Positions 1 through 8,276 of a stretch of DNA of 24,587 nucleotides are shown here, one piece after another (within the stretch, counting starts at the first letter, position 1; every line of letters begins with the position of its first letter). The translations under genes were made by a program, and so were the position numbers. Origin of the DNA: Betaproteobacteria bacterium (GTDB lineage: Bacteria; Pseudomonadota; Gammaproteobacteria; Burkholderiales; Casimicrobiaceae); NCBI GenBank assembly GCA_005888865.1, contig VBCL01000018.1, positions 1 through 24,587 of the forward strand. The letters run 5' to 3'. Under the pieces are notes generated by a model that was not told the origin of the DNA, did not search any database, and saw only the letters and a list, made by a program, of their open reading frames with translations.

Positions 1-2623
1 CCACCAACTGCAGCGGTTCTTCCACGATCTTGGCTCGCGGCGCACGCACACGGTGCGGACGCCGTACTTCGGTTTCGTCGACGGGCGGCGGAGCCGCGTG
101 ACTCGTCTCGACAAGGACCAGGCCGGAGTCGGGTGGCAACTCCAGCGACACCTTCGGAATTTCCGGAGCGTTGCGCGGCAGTGATTCGGCGCTCTCGGCC
201 CGAACTGTCGTCGACTCCGCCAGTCTGGGCTCGAGCTTCGATGCCGGCTCGATATGCAACGCTGGCGGCGGGGGTTCGGCGTGAATGAACGTCGACTCGG
301 GCTCAGCGTGAATTGAAACCGGCGCCATCGGGACTTCGGGGGCACCCAGCGGCACTCCCGCCTCCGCCCCGGCGGCATGACCCATCTCTGTGGTCTCACC
401 AGACGGCGGAGCGGGCCGACGTGTCTCGGGACCGCGACCTGCTTGCCCTTCGGGTCGGTCCGACCGCGGTGTGGCCTGATCGTCGCGCTCGCCACGGCCG
501 CGTCCGCCGCGACGCCGATCACGCCGGCGGTGTCCGCCTTCGCCGCGCTCGGCCCCCTGTGTTGCGCCGGGCTCTCCCTGCGCAATGGCGGGGACGGAGG
601 GGTCGACATGACGGGGCGCCTGCGGCGGCTTGGCTTCGCGGGGTGGCCGCGGCGGCCGTTGGCCTTCACGCGCGGCGTCCCGGGACCCATCGCGGTCGCG
701 GCGCGGTTGCTGCGGAGCGCCTTGGGGCGGGCGTTGTTTCTGCGCGTCGCGTTGCTCGCGCGGCTCACCGCGCTGCCCGTCGCGGCGCCCGCGGTGCCGG
801 TCGTCGCCGCGTCCCTCACGCTGGTCGCGGCGCTCGGGACGTTCCTTGGGGCCGCGACCGCGTTCGTCGCGCGGCGCGTCCCTGCGCTGCGGTGCGGGGG
901 TGGGCACGACTTCAGGCTCGCTCGGGCCTCGCTTGAACCAGGTCATCACGGTGGTCAGCCAGTTTTCACGGCGCGGCGCTTCGTTGACCGGTGCGCGTTC
1001 CACCGGCATCGGCGCGGGCAGCCCCGGCGGGATGCCCTTGACGGCGGCTTCCTGCCTCGGCTCTCGCGCTTCTTCCTTCTTCTGCTTGAGGACATCTTCC
1101 TCTTCCGGGCGCTCCATCATGTCGAACGACGCCGGCAGTGGCTCGCCCTGGTTCAGGTCGTCGTGACGCAGACGCTGCACCTTGTAGTTCGGCGTCTCGA
1201 GATACGTATTGGGAACCAGGAGCACGTTCACCTTGAATCGCGTCTCGATGCCGTGAATCTCCGGCCGTTTCTCGTTGAGCAGGAACGTGCCGACATCGAC
1301 CGGCACCTGCGCGACGACCTGCGCGGTGTTCTCCTTCATGGCTTCTTCCTGCAGGATGCGCAGGATGTGCAGCGCCGTGGACTCGGTGCCGCGGATGTGG
1401 CCGATGCCGTGGCAGCGCGGGCAGGGGATGTACGCCGACTCGGCCAGCGCGGGGCGCAGGCGCTGGCGCGAGAGCTCCATCAGCCCGAAGCGCGAGATCT
1501 TGCCAAGCTGAACGCGGGCGCGATCATACTTCAGCGCGTCCTTGAGACGGTTTTCGACTTCGCGCTGATTCTTCGCGCTCTCCATGTCGATGAAGTCGAT
1601 GACGATGAGGCCCCCGAGGTCGCGCAGCCGGAGCTGGCGCGCGATCTCTTCGGCAGCCTCCAGGTTGGTGTTGTACGCGGTCGTCTCGATGTCGCCGGCC
1701 TTGGTGGCGCGCGCGGAATTGACGTCGATCGACACCAGCGCCTCGGTGTGATCGATGACGATCGCGCCGCCCGCGGGCAACGGCACCTGCCGTGCGTACG
1801 CCGTCTCGATCTGATGCTCGATCTGGAAGCGCGAGAACAGCGGAACGTCGTCCTTGTAGAGCTTCACCCGGTTGACGGTGGCCGGCATGACGTGGCTCAT
1901 GAACTGCTGCGCCTGCTCGAAGATCGACTCGGTGTCGATCAGAAGCTCGCCGATGTCCGGGTGGAAATAGTCGCGGATGGCGCGGATGACCAAGCTGGAT
2001 TCCTGGTAGATCAGGAATGCCCCGGATTGCAGCTTGGCCGCGCCGTCGACCGCCTGCCAGAGCTGCATCAGGTAGTTCAAGTCCCATTGCAGCTCTTCGA
2101 GCGAGCGGCCGATGCCTGCGGTGCGCGCGATCACGCTCATGCCGTCGGGCACCTCGAGCTGGCCGATCACTTCGCGCAGCTCGTTGCGGTCCTCGCCCTC
2201 GATGCGGCGCGATACGCCGCCGCCGCGGGGGTTGTTGGGCATCAGCACCAGGTAGCGGCCGGCGAGCGAGATATACGTCGTCAGCGCGGCGCCCTTGTTG
2301 CCGCGTTCGTCCTTGTCGACCTGGACGATGAGCTCCTGGCCGTCCTTGAGCGCATCCTGCGGACGGCCGCGGGATTCGCCGTTGCCGCGAAGATATTCGC
2401 GGGCGATTTCCTTGAAGGGCAGAAACCCGTGGCGGTCGGTGCCGTAGTCCACGAAGCAGGCCTCGAGGCTGGGCTCGACGCGGGTGATAACCGCCTTGTA
2501 GATATTGCTCTTGCGTTGTTCCTTGCTCGCGGATTCGATGTCGAGGTCGACGAGCTTCTGGCCGTCGACGATCGCCACCCGAAGCTCCTCCGCCTGGGTG
2601 GCGTTGAACAGCATGCGTTTCAT
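1..2623 (-). CDS. rne: Ribonuclease E (3' end cut off by the window edge)
   Basis: Endoribonuclease that begins decay of most mRNAs and matures rRNA and tRNA; it scaffolds the degradosome. Translation from the ATG at 2623 gives MKRMLFNATQAEEL, matching the E. coli RNase E N-terminus. An S1 domain lies at about residues 35-125. The two metal-binding aspartates of the DNase I-like subdomain are Asp300 (SIDVNS) and Asp343 (VIDFIDM), and the zinc-link CPRC is at 401-404. After about residue 470 the protein becomes an Arg/Pro/Gly-rich, low-complexity tail, as expected for the degradosome-scaffold half. A GGAG ribosome site lies 9 nt before the ATG. No stop occurs before base 1; 874 residues are visible, and the last ones (EEPLQ) look close to the usual betaproteobacterial C-terminus. 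It is divergent from rluC, as in enterobacteria. Confidence 0.97.
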   Translation of the reverse strand, partial: MKRMLFNATQAEELRVAIVDGQKLVDLDIESASKEQRKSNIYKAVITRVEPSLEACFVDYGTDRHGFLPFKEIAREYLRGNGESRGRPQDALKDGQELIVQVDKDERGNKGAALTTYISLAGRYLVLMPNNPRGGGVSRRIEGEDRNELREVIGQLEVPDGMSVIARTAGIGRSLEELQWDLNYLMQLWQAVDGAAKLQSGAFLIYQESSLVIRAIRDYFHPDIGELLIDTESIFEQAQQFMSHVMPATVNRVKLYKDDVPLFSRFQIEHQIETAYARQVPLPAGGAIVIDHTEALVSIDVNSARATKAGDIETTAYNTNLEAAEEIARQLRLRDLGGLIVIDFIDMESAKNQREVENRLKDALKYDRARVQLGKISRFGLMELSRQRLRPALAESAYIPCPRCHGIGHIRGTESTALHILRILQEEAMKENTAQVVAQVPVDVGTFLLNEKRPEIHGIETRFKVNVLLVPNTYLETPNYKVQRLRHDDLNQGEPLPASFDMMERPEEEDVLKQKKEEAREPRQEAAVKGIPPGLPAPMPVERAPVNEAPRRENWLTTVMTWFKRGPSEPEVVPTPAPQRRDAPRDERGRGPKERPERRDQREGRGDDRHRGRRDGQRGEPREQRDAQKQRPPQGAPQQPRRDRDGSRDAAREGQRPPRPPREAKPPQAPRHVDPSVPAIAQGEPGATQGAERGEGGHRRRDRRRGGRGRGERDDQATPRSDRPEGQAGRGPETRRPAPPSGETTEMGHAAGAEAGVPLGAPEVPMAPVSIHAEPESTFIHAEPPPPALHIEPASKLEPRLAESTTVRAESAESLPRNAPEIPKVSLELPPDSGLVLVETSHAAPPPVDETEVRRPHRVRAPRAKIVEEPLQLV

Positions 2624-3208
2624 GTGATGCTTCTCCGGCGCGGAATCGCGTCGACGAGGCGGAAGTGCAGCGGAGCGCCCAATCGCGGGCGCTGGGTCTA
2701 GCGGGCGGCGGGCGAGGGCGAGGACGACGACCACGCGGGCAGCGTTGGCTGCCGGGCTACGAGGTTTCGGATGCGGGGTTGGGGCATCATGAGCGGCCGC
2801 GCGGGTGCGCTTGACGCGCGTTCGGGCGGACCGGTTCTCGGGAGCGTGGTGGTTGTATTCGCGTTGTCGCTCAAACGGTCTGGAGACTGCCTGCCGGCGA
2901 AGCCCCCTCGGGGCGACGACCGGCGGCTGCAGCCGGACACAGAATTCGTTGCGCTAACCTTATGTTGCGCGCCGCGCGTCATAGCCGCTTCACTCCGGCG
3001 ACTGGCCGGTGCGGAGACTGCGCTGTTCCATTAACATCGCTACTTTTCCGGGTCGCAAAACCCGGACGGTGAGCCGATTTAACCTTTCCCCTCACGGGGC
3101 AACTCGCGAGGCACCGCGGCCGTTAGTTCCGGGCCGCCCCAGTCAGCGATCGGAGCGGGTTTCCCGCCCTCTTTCAAGCCCGCCGACTTTTCCTACCGCG
3201 TGTTGTTG
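2624..3208 (-). promoter_or_regulatory. Long structured leader of rne
   Basis: No gene lies in the 602-nt gap between rne and rluC. Read on the minus strand, it is the probable 5' untranslated leader of rne, about 580 nt from the promoter near 3215. I see four short perfect hairpins: 3048-3065 (CCGGGT/ACCCGG), 2920-2936 (CCGGC/GCCGG), 2902-2914 (GCCCC/GGGGC) and 2674-2693 (AGCGCCC/GGGCGCT). In E. coli the 361-nt rne leader is folded and mediates feedback control by RNase E itself. A similar role here is inference from position and structure; no E. coli-like sequence was recognised. Short open frames in the region have no homology I recognise. Confidence 0.5.
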
Positions 3209-3213
3209 ACAGA

Positions 3214-3219
3214 TATTAT
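3214..3219 (+). promoter_or_regulatory. -10 box of rluC, giving a leaderless mRNA
   Basis: TATTAT, five of six matches to the -10 consensus, ends 6 nt before the rluC ATG, so transcription would begin at or next to the start codon. The only Shine-Dalgarno-like bases (AAGGA, 3220-3224) are one nucleotide from the ATG, too close to work normally. The -35 region is weak. It overlaps the rne -10 box on the other strand by five bases. Confidence 0.4.
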
Positions 3220-3242
3220 AAGGAAATGAAGGATTTAAGCAA
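3215..3242 (-). promoter_or_regulatory. Probable sigma-70 promoter of rne
   Basis: On the minus strand a perfect -10 box TATAAT (3220-3215) is preceded, after a 16-nt spacer, by TTGCTT (3242-3237), which keeps the TTG of the -35 consensus. The start point would be near 3208. The -35 box lies inside the first codons of rluC, so the two divergent transcripts share promoter DNA. Confidence 0.5.
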
Positions 3243-4206
3243 GGATGCCGTGAATCACCTTGCCATCGACGAGGCCGGTGCCGGGCAGCGCGTGGACAAT
3301 TTCCTGCTCCGCGTGCTCAAAGGCGTGCCCAAGAGTCACATCTATCGGATCCTGCGCAGCGGCGAGGTGCGGCTCAATCGCAAGCGCGTCCGGCCCGATG
3401 CGCGCCTGACCGCGGGCGACGACCTGCGCATCCCGCCGGTGCGTACCGCCGAGCCTCGGCGGGCGCCGTTGCGCGCTCCGGTCCGGTCGATTGTGCTGCC
3501 GATCCTGCACGAGGACGATGCGTTGATTGCGATCGACAAGCCGGCCGGCCTTGCGGTCCACGGCGGCAGCGGGATCGCCTTCGGACTGATCGAGCAGCTT
3601 CGCGCGATCCGGCCCGACGCGCGCTTCCTCGAGCTCGTTCATCGCCTGGACCGTGACACCTCCGGCGTGCTCCTCGTGGCCAAGAAGCGCGCCGCGCTGC
3701 TCGCGTTGCACGCGAGCTTTCGCGACGGCGAAGCCGACAAGCGCTATCTGGTGATGGTCAAGGGCCGGTGGCGCGACGCGGTGCGCAAGGTCGAGCTGCC
3801 GCTCACCAAGTTCCTGACCGGCGCCGGCGAGCGAAGAGTCCGCATCGAGCACGACGGCGGGAAGACCGCGCGGACGGTGTTCCATCGGCGCCAGGTCTGG
3901 GCCGACGTTGCGCCTCCGGTGAGCCTGCTCGAAGCCGAATTGCACACCGGCCGCACGCATCAGATCCGCGTTCATCTCACGCATCTCGATTTTCCGCTGG
4001 CAGGGGACGACAAGTACGGTGACTTCACCTGGAACAAAGCGCTGGCGAAGCAGGGTCTCAAACGGATGTTCCTGCACGCGTGGCGCCTCACGCTGCCGCA
4101 TCCGACGGAGCCGCGGCAGCTCAAGCTCGAGTCTCCGCTGCCTAGCGACCTCGCGGCGTTCATCGAAAGGCTGGACGCGGCCGAGAAAAGCGATGCCGCG
4201 CGATAA
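3226..4206 (+). CDS. rluC: 23S rRNA pseudouridine(955/2504/2580) synthase
   Basis: Converts three uridines of 23S rRNA to pseudouridine. The 326-residue length is normal for RluC. An S4 RNA-binding domain covers about residues 18-75 (QRVDNFLLRVLKGVPKSHIY begins it), followed by the RluA-type catalytic domain with HRLDRDTSG at 139-147; Asp142 is the expected catalytic aspartate. The later RTHQIRVH motif is also present. The ATG at 3226 is chosen because the sequence from MKDLSKDAVNHL onward resembles other betaproteobacterial RluC starts. It is first in an operon, divergent from rne, and overlaps the next gene by 14 nt. RluD is the nearest alternative, but the position next to rne favours RluC. 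Confidence 0.95.
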   Translation: MKDLSKDAVNHLAIDEAGAGQRVDNFLLRVLKGVPKSHIYRILRSGEVRLNRKRVRPDARLTAGDDLRIPPVRTAEPRRAPLRAPVRSIVLPILHEDDALIAIDKPAGLAVHGGSGIAFGLIEQLRAIRPDARFLELVHRLDRDTSGVLLVAKKRAALLALHASFRDGEADKRYLVMVKGRWRDAVRKVELPLTKFLTGAGERRVRIEHDGGKTARTVFHRRQVWADVAPPVSLLEAELHTGRTHQIRVHLTHLDFPLAGDDKYGDFTWNKALAKQGLKRMFLHAWRLTLPHPTEPRQLKLESPLPSDLAAFIERLDAAEKSDAAR

Positions 4207-4870
4207 GCCGTCGGCCCCCCGACGTTTCCGGCTTCTGGTGTTCGACTGGGACGGCACGCTCGCCGACTCGACGACCATCATCGCCGAAGCGATTCAGCGC
4301 GCGTGCGGCGACCTGGGCCTGCCGACTCCCGACGATGTCGCGGCCCGCTTCGTCATCGGCCTGGGTCTCGCCGATGCGCTGCGCCACGTGGCGCCGACGC
4401 TGGCGGCCGCGGACTATCCGCGACTGTCCGAGCGCTATCGCCACCATTACCTTTCTCGCGAGCCGGAGATTCCGTTATTTGTCGGCGCGCGCGAGATGCT
4501 GGACGAATTGGACGCGCGAGGCTTTCTGCTGGCGATCGCAACCGGCAAGGCGCGCGCCGGGCTCACGCGCGCGCTCGTCCAGCAGCGCCTGGAGCACCGC
4601 TTCATCGCCTCGCGCTGCGCCGACGAAGGCTTCCCCAAGCCGCACCCGGACATGCTGCTCGCGCTGATGGACCGTTGCGGCGTCGAGCCCGTCGAAACGT
4701 TGATGATCGGGGATACGACGCACGACCTGGAGCTCGCGCGGAACGCGGGAGCCTGCGCGCTCGCTGTGACTTACGGCGCGCACGCCGCCGAAGGGCTGGC
4801 GGGATGCTCGCCGCTGGCCACTGTCGGGTCGATCCCGGAGCTTGCCGCGTGGCTCGCCGCGAACGCCTGA
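4193..4870 (+). CDS. HAD-superfamily (subfamily IA) phosphatase, phosphoglycolate phosphatase-like
   Basis: Probable small-molecule phosphatase of 225 residues. Motif I is DWDGT at residues 18-22, with Asp18 the nucleophile and Asp20 the acid/base. Motif II is in AIATGKAR, the motif III lysine is in FPKPHP, and motif IV is GDTTHDLELARNAG. The alpha-helical cap lies between motifs I and II, as in subfamily IA. The ATG at 4193 is chosen because it leaves 17 residues before motif I, normal for the family; it lies inside the last codons of rluC, so the genes are probably translationally coupled. Substrate cannot be read from sequence; phosphoglycolate and nucleotide phosphates are typical of relatives. 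Confidence 0.88.
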   Translation: MPRDKPSAPRRFRLLVFDWDGTLADSTTIIAEAIQRACGDLGLPTPDDVAARFVIGLGLADALRHVAPTLAAADYPRLSERYRHHYLSREPEIPLFVGAREMLDELDARGFLLAIATGKARAGLTRALVQQRLEHRFIASRCADEGFPKPHPDMLLALMDRCGVEPVETLMIGDTTHDLELARNAGACALAVTYGAHAAEGLAGCSPLATVGSIPELAAWLAANA

Positions 4871-5196
4871 TTTGCACCAGCGCGGTGCTTCTCGACGGTG
4901 GCGCCGGTGTGCGCTTCACAATCGAGCGCGGCGGCACGCCCCTTCCGGCATTCGCCGTTCGCTTTCACGGCGTGGTGCGCGCCTACGTCAATGAATGCCG
5001 GCATCAGGCCACCGAGCTCGACTGGAATCCAGGCGAGTTCTTCGACGCCGACCGGCTATACTTGATTTGCGCTACGCACGGCGCGCTCTACCAGCCCGAC
5101 ACAGGCATGTGCATCGACGGACCGTGCCGCGGCGCTCGCCTTGCCGCCATCGCAGTCTACGAGCGCGAGGGTGGAGTCTATTGCAGCGAGGATTGA
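4849..5196 (+). CDS. Rieske [2Fe-2S] ferredoxin-like protein
   Basis: Small 115-residue protein with the Rieske cluster ligands: CRH, then about 20 residues later CATH, the C-x-H...C-x2-H pattern that binds a 2Fe-2S centre through two cysteines and two histidines. There is no signal peptide or membrane segment, so it is probably a soluble electron carrier. The GTG at 4849 is preferred because GGAG (4837-4840) lies 8 nt upstream; this makes the gene overlap the phosphatase by 22 nt. The S49 peptidase starts 2 nt after its stop. The partner enzyme is unknown; the gene recurs between rluC-phosphatase and the S49 peptidase in related bacteria. Confidence 0.88.
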   Translation: MARRERLICTSAVLLDGGAGVRFTIERGGTPLPAFAVRFHGVVRAYVNECRHQATELDWNPGEFFDADRLYLICATHGALYQPDTGMCIDGPCRGARLAAIAVYEREGGVYCSED

Positions 5197-5198
5197 AC

Positions 5199-6137
5199 AT
5201 GGCCGAGGAAAGCTGGGAACGCCGGGTCATCGAGCAGCTCGCCACCGACGGGCTCCACGAGCAGACGCGTGCCCGCCGCTGGGGCATCTTCTTCAAGTTG
5301 CTGACCTTCGGGTTTCTGTTCGTGGGGTTGTTCGCGGTGATTGTCGCGATCACCGAGAGCCAGCGCTCGTGCGTCGACAAGTGCACCGCGCAAGTCGAGC
5401 TGCGCGGCGAGCTCGACTCCGACGGGCCGGCGAGCGCCGAGAACATCATGCAGGGCCTGCAGGCCGCGTTCAAGAACAAGGGCACGCAGGGCGTCGTGCT
5501 GCGCGTCAACAGCCCCGGCGGCAGCCCGGTCCAGGCTGGAGAGATCAACGACGAGATCCGGCGGTTGCGTGCGAAGTATCCCGCGATCCCCATCTATGCG
5601 GTCGTAGAGGAAGTCTGTGCCTCGGGCGCGTACTACGCCGCGGTCGCGGCCGACAAGATCTATGTCGACAAGGCGAGCCTTATCGGCTCGATCGGCGTGA
5701 TCATCGACGGCTTCGGTTTTGTCGGCGCGATGGACAAGCTCGGGATCGAGCGCCGGGCGCTGGCCGCGGGCGAGAACAAGACCTTTCTCGACCCGTTCTC
5801 GCCGATGACGCAGCAGCAAAGGGACTATGCCCAAAAAATAATCGCCGAAATCCACCAGCAGTTCATCGGCGTGGTCAAGGCCGGGCGCGGCGCGCGTCTC
5901 AAGGAAACGCCCGAGCTCTTTTCGGGCCTGGTGTGGAACGGCGCACGCAGCGTCGAACTCGGTCTTGCCGATGGCCTGGGCAGTGTCGAGTATGTCGCGC
6001 GCGAGGTGATCAAGGCGGAGGACGTCGTCGACTTCAGCGTCAAGGAGAACATCAGCGAGCGCCTGGCGCGCAAGTTCGGTGCAACGCTGGGAAGAAGCCT
6101 CGGCGCGGTGATCGGCCACAGCATGCGCTGGCGCTGA
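5199..6137 (+). CDS. sppA: S49 family signal peptide peptidase, membrane-anchored
   Basis: Serine protease that cleaves leftover signal peptides and other short membrane-associated peptides on the periplasmic side. It has 312 residues. One membrane segment at about 29-51 follows a short cytoplasmic N-terminus. The S49 domain follows: NSPGGSP at 104-110, the catalytic serine Ser142 in VCASGAYYAA, and the candidate general-base lysine Lys194 in AAGENKTF. The length fits the short, single-domain SppA type (as in Bacillus) and not the double-length E. coli SppA. A GAGG ribosome site lies 7 nt upstream of the ATG. It is last in the rluC operon and converges on the DUF192 gene. Confidence 0.93.
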   Translation: MAEESWERRVIEQLATDGLHEQTRARRWGIFFKLLTFGFLFVGLFAVIVAITESQRSCVDKCTAQVELRGELDSDGPASAENIMQGLQAAFKNKGTQGVVLRVNSPGGSPVQAGEINDEIRRLRAKYPAIPIYAVVEEVCASGAYYAAVAADKIYVDKASLIGSIGVIIDGFGFVGAMDKLGIERRALAAGENKTFLDPFSPMTQQQRDYAQKIIAEIHQQFIGVVKAGRGARLKETPELFSGLVWNGARSVELGLADGLGSVEYVAREVIKAEDVVDFSVKENISERLARKFGATLGRSLGAVIGHSMRWR

Positions 6138-6152
6138 TCGAACGCTCTCGAT

Positions 6153-6170
6153 CCACCGGCTACTCGGTGG
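6153..6170. terminator. Hairpin between the convergent S49 and DUF192 genes
   Basis: CCACCG and CGGTGG form a perfect 6-bp stem around a 6-nt loop, starting 15 nt after the S49 stop and containing the DUF192 stop codon. There is no run of T on either side, so it is a weak candidate for an intrinsic terminator; it may simply block 3' exonucleases. Confidence 0.3.
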
Positions 6171-6636
6171 CCTTGGGTGCCTTCTCCAGCCCTGCCACAC
6201 TGTCGCCGGATTTGATCCCTTGCTGGTCGAACCAGCCCTTCTTCATTTCCAGCGCATAGCGCGCCGGGCCCTGCGACGGGTGGGTAGTCTCGGTCAGCGG
6301 CGCCATGTCCTCGATGTTGAGGATCGTGCCATCGCTGCCGATGAACGCGATCGACAGCGGCACGTAGGTGTTCTTCATCCAGAACGCTTGCGGCTGTGCT
6401 TCCCTGAACACGAACAGCATGCCATGATCGGGGCGCAAGCTGAACCGGTTCATCAGTCCTGTCATCCGCGTGGAATCGTTGGCGGCGACCTCGGCGACGA
6501 GGCGATGACCCTTGATCGCCAACTCGACCGTGGGCAACTCGGCCGCGAATGTGACCACGCCGATCCAGGCGCGTGGTCGACGCTGCCCGCAACCGGTGCG
6601 GGACGCGGCCCGATCAAAGCTCGTACTGTTCGCCAT
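6160..6636 (-). CDS. DUF192 family protein
   Basis: 158 residues. The body from about residue 35 has the family signatures TRMTGLMNR, HGMLFVF, WMKNTYVPLSIAFI and the later acidic and glycine residues. Function of DUF192 proteins is not established; most carry a signal peptide and are thought to be periplasmic. Here the only in-frame ATG is at 6636, inside the last codons of cysB (23-nt overlap), and it gives an odd Arg/Gly/Cys-rich start with only a short hydrophobic stretch (AWIGVVTFAA), not a clear signal peptide. A GTG just before VTFAAELP is an alternative start. The N-terminus may be damaged like that of cysB upstream. Confidence 0.8.
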   Translation of the reverse strand: MANSTSFDRAASRTGCGQRRPRAWIGVVTFAAELPTVELAIKGHRLVAEVAANDSTRMTGLMNRFSLRPDHGMLFVFREAQPQAFWMKNTYVPLSIAFIGSDGTILNIEDMAPLTETTHPSQGPARYALEMKKGWFDQQGIKSGDSVAGLEKAPKATE

Positions 6637-7538
6637 CGCCCCTGAGCGCGGCTTCGATCGCGGCGCGGTCGAATTGCGGCGCGAACATGGTGATGAATTC
6701 GTAGACGAAACCGCGGGCATAAACACCGCGACGCAGCGCCAGGCGGGTCGTGCTGGGCGCGAACAGATGTCCTGCCTCGAGCTTGTCGAACTGGCGATCA
6801 CGCACCGGGTCGTACGCCATCTGGGCCACGATGCCCACACCGAGGCCGAGCTCGACATAGGTCTTGATCACGTCGGCATCGAGCGCGGTCAGCACGACGT
6901 TGGGGCTCAGGCCCTTGGCGGTGAACGCGGCGTTGATTTGCGAGCGGCCGGTGAAGCTGAAGTCGTAGGTTACGATCGGGAACCGCGCCAGCGCTTCGAG
7001 GGTCAGCGGCTTTTCCTTGGCCAGCGAGCACGCAGCGGTTCCAGGTGTAGCAGGGGAGCGTCACGAGATCCGGCAAATCGGCGAGCGCTTCGGTGGCGAT
7101 GCCGACGTCGACTTCGGCGCGCGCGGTCTGTTCCGCGACCTGGATGGGATTGCCCTGATGCAGCAGCAGGCGCACCCGCGGATACTTTTCCGAGAAGCGC
7201 TTGAGTACCGGCGGCAGGATGTAGCGGGCCTGGGTGTGCGTGGTCGCGATGGCGAGCGTACCCACGTCCTCGGCTTTGAATTCGGCGCCGACGCGCTTCA
7301 GATTGTTGAGCTCCTGCAGCGCGCGGCGGGCCGTGGCCACGATGACTTCTCCGCCTGCGGTCAGCGCGGTGAGCCGCTTGCCCTGGCGGATGAAGATCGG
7401 CACGCCGAGCTCGTCCTCGAGCTGCCGGATCTGTTTGCTGATCCCCGGCTGCGAGGTGAACAGCGCATCGGCGGCGACCGAGACGTTCAGGCCGTGATCG
7501 ACGACGGCGCACAGATAGCGGATCTGTTGGAGATTCAC
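6614..7538 (-). pseudogene. cysB: CysB-type LysR regulator, broken by a frameshifting deletion
   Basis: LysR-type activator of sulfate assimilation and cysteine synthesis, responding to N-acetylserine/O-acetylserine. The N-terminal part (MNLQQIRYLCAVV onward, GTG start at 7538) has the helix-turn-helix and the first half of the effector domain, through CYTWNRCVL. The frame then breaks at 7022-7026. The rest (LAKEKPLTLEALARF through ADVIKTYVELGLGVGIVAQMAYDP) continues in another frame to 6614. The residues expected at the join (a segment ending HP) are missing. Adding 17 nt makes the gene exactly 313 codons, the usual CysB length. As written, the protein ends in unrelated sequence after about residue 172. 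Either inactivated or a sequence error. Confidence 0.88.
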
Positions 7539-7564
7539 CGGTACGACGCGAAATGAGCCCGCGC

Positions 7565-7584
7565 TAGAATAAGGGCGGATTATA
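7565..7584. promoter_or_regulatory. Possible divergent -10 boxes between cysB and yciO
   Basis: On the minus strand a perfect TATAAT (7584-7579) would start cysB transcription about 34 nt before its GTG. On the plus strand TAGAAT (7565-7570) is a possible -10 box for yciO. Neither has a convincing -35 box, so an activator may be involved; CysB-family genes are commonly self-regulated, but no site was recognised. Confidence 0.3.
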
Positions 7585-7626
7585 TGCGAAGGGCGGCGCG
7601 GGCGCGGAGCGCCGCCGCTGAACCTC

Positions 7627-8259
7627 GTGGCTCAATATTTTTCGATTCATCCGATCGATCCCCAGCCGCGCTTGATTCGCCAGGCCGCGGCGATCGTGCG
7701 TAGCGGCGGCGTGATCGCCTATCCGACCGACTCCAGCTACGCGCTGGGTTGCCGGATCGACGATGCGCAGGCCGCGGAGCGCATCCGTGCATTGCGACAC
7801 GTGGATGACAAGCACTACCTGACGCTGATGTGCCGCGATCTGGCCGAGCTCGGACGCTATGCGCAGCTCGACAACTGGCAGTTTCGGATCGTGAAGGAAG
7901 GCGTTCCGGGCAGCTTCACGTTCCTGTTGCCCGCATCACGCGAGGTACCGCGGCGGCTCAAGCACCCGCGCCGCCGGACCGTCGGTATTCGAGTGCCGGA
8001 TCACGCGGTGGTGCGCGCGCTGCTTGCGGAGTTGGGCGAGCCGCTGCTTTCCTCGACGCTGATCCCGCCGGGTGCTTCACAGCCGCTGAACGATCCGGCA
8101 GTCATCCGGGCGCAGTACGAAAGCGTGCTCGATCTGATCATCGACAGCGGCGCATGCCACCTCGAGCCGACCACGGTCGTCGATCTCGCGATATCGCCGC
8201 CCGCGGTCATTCGTTCGGGTCGCGGCGATCCGGCGCAGCTTGGGCTCGAGCCGCCATAG
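7627..8259 (+). CDS. yciO: YciO family protein (Sua5/YciO/YrdC fold)
   Basis: 210 residues, close to E. coli YciO along its whole length: FSIHPIDPQPRLI, GGVIAYPTDSSYALGC, LTLMCRDLAEL, PGSFTFLL, VPRRL, TVGIRVP and a C-terminal PTTVVDL. The fold is shared with TsaC/Sua5, which makes threonylcarbamoyl-AMP for tRNA t6A, but the TsaC SxN motif is replaced by SSTLI, as in YciO. It should therefore not be called TsaC without test; the physiological role of YciO is unsettled. The GTG at 7627 aligns with the family start; no good ribosome site is visible. The M50 protease gene follows after 55 nt. Confidence 0.9.
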   Translation: MAQYFSIHPIDPQPRLIRQAAAIVRSGGVIAYPTDSSYALGCRIDDAQAAERIRALRHVDDKHYLTLMCRDLAELGRYAQLDNWQFRIVKEGVPGSFTFLLPASREVPRRLKHPRRRTVGIRVPDHAVVRALLAELGEPLLSSTLIPPGASQPLNDPAVIRAQYESVLDLIIDSGACHLEPTTVVDLAISPPAVIRSGRGDPAQLGLEPP

Positions 8260-8276
8260 CCTTCTCTTTGAGTGCG

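Noticed and set aside
377..2701. Long plus-strand open frame (774 codons) across rne
   Set aside because: It is codon-aligned antisense to rne, whose minus-strand translation matches RNase E throughout. In high-GC DNA the antisense frame stays open by composition; its translation is unrecognisable.
6138..6170. Strong bidirectional intrinsic terminator after the S49 peptidase gene
   Set aside because: A 6-bp hairpin is present, but neither strand has a T-run after it.
7627..8259. Annotation of the YciO protein as TsaC (threonylcarbamoyl-AMP synthase)
   Set aside because: The whole length matches YciO, and the SxN motif of TsaC is replaced by SSTLI.
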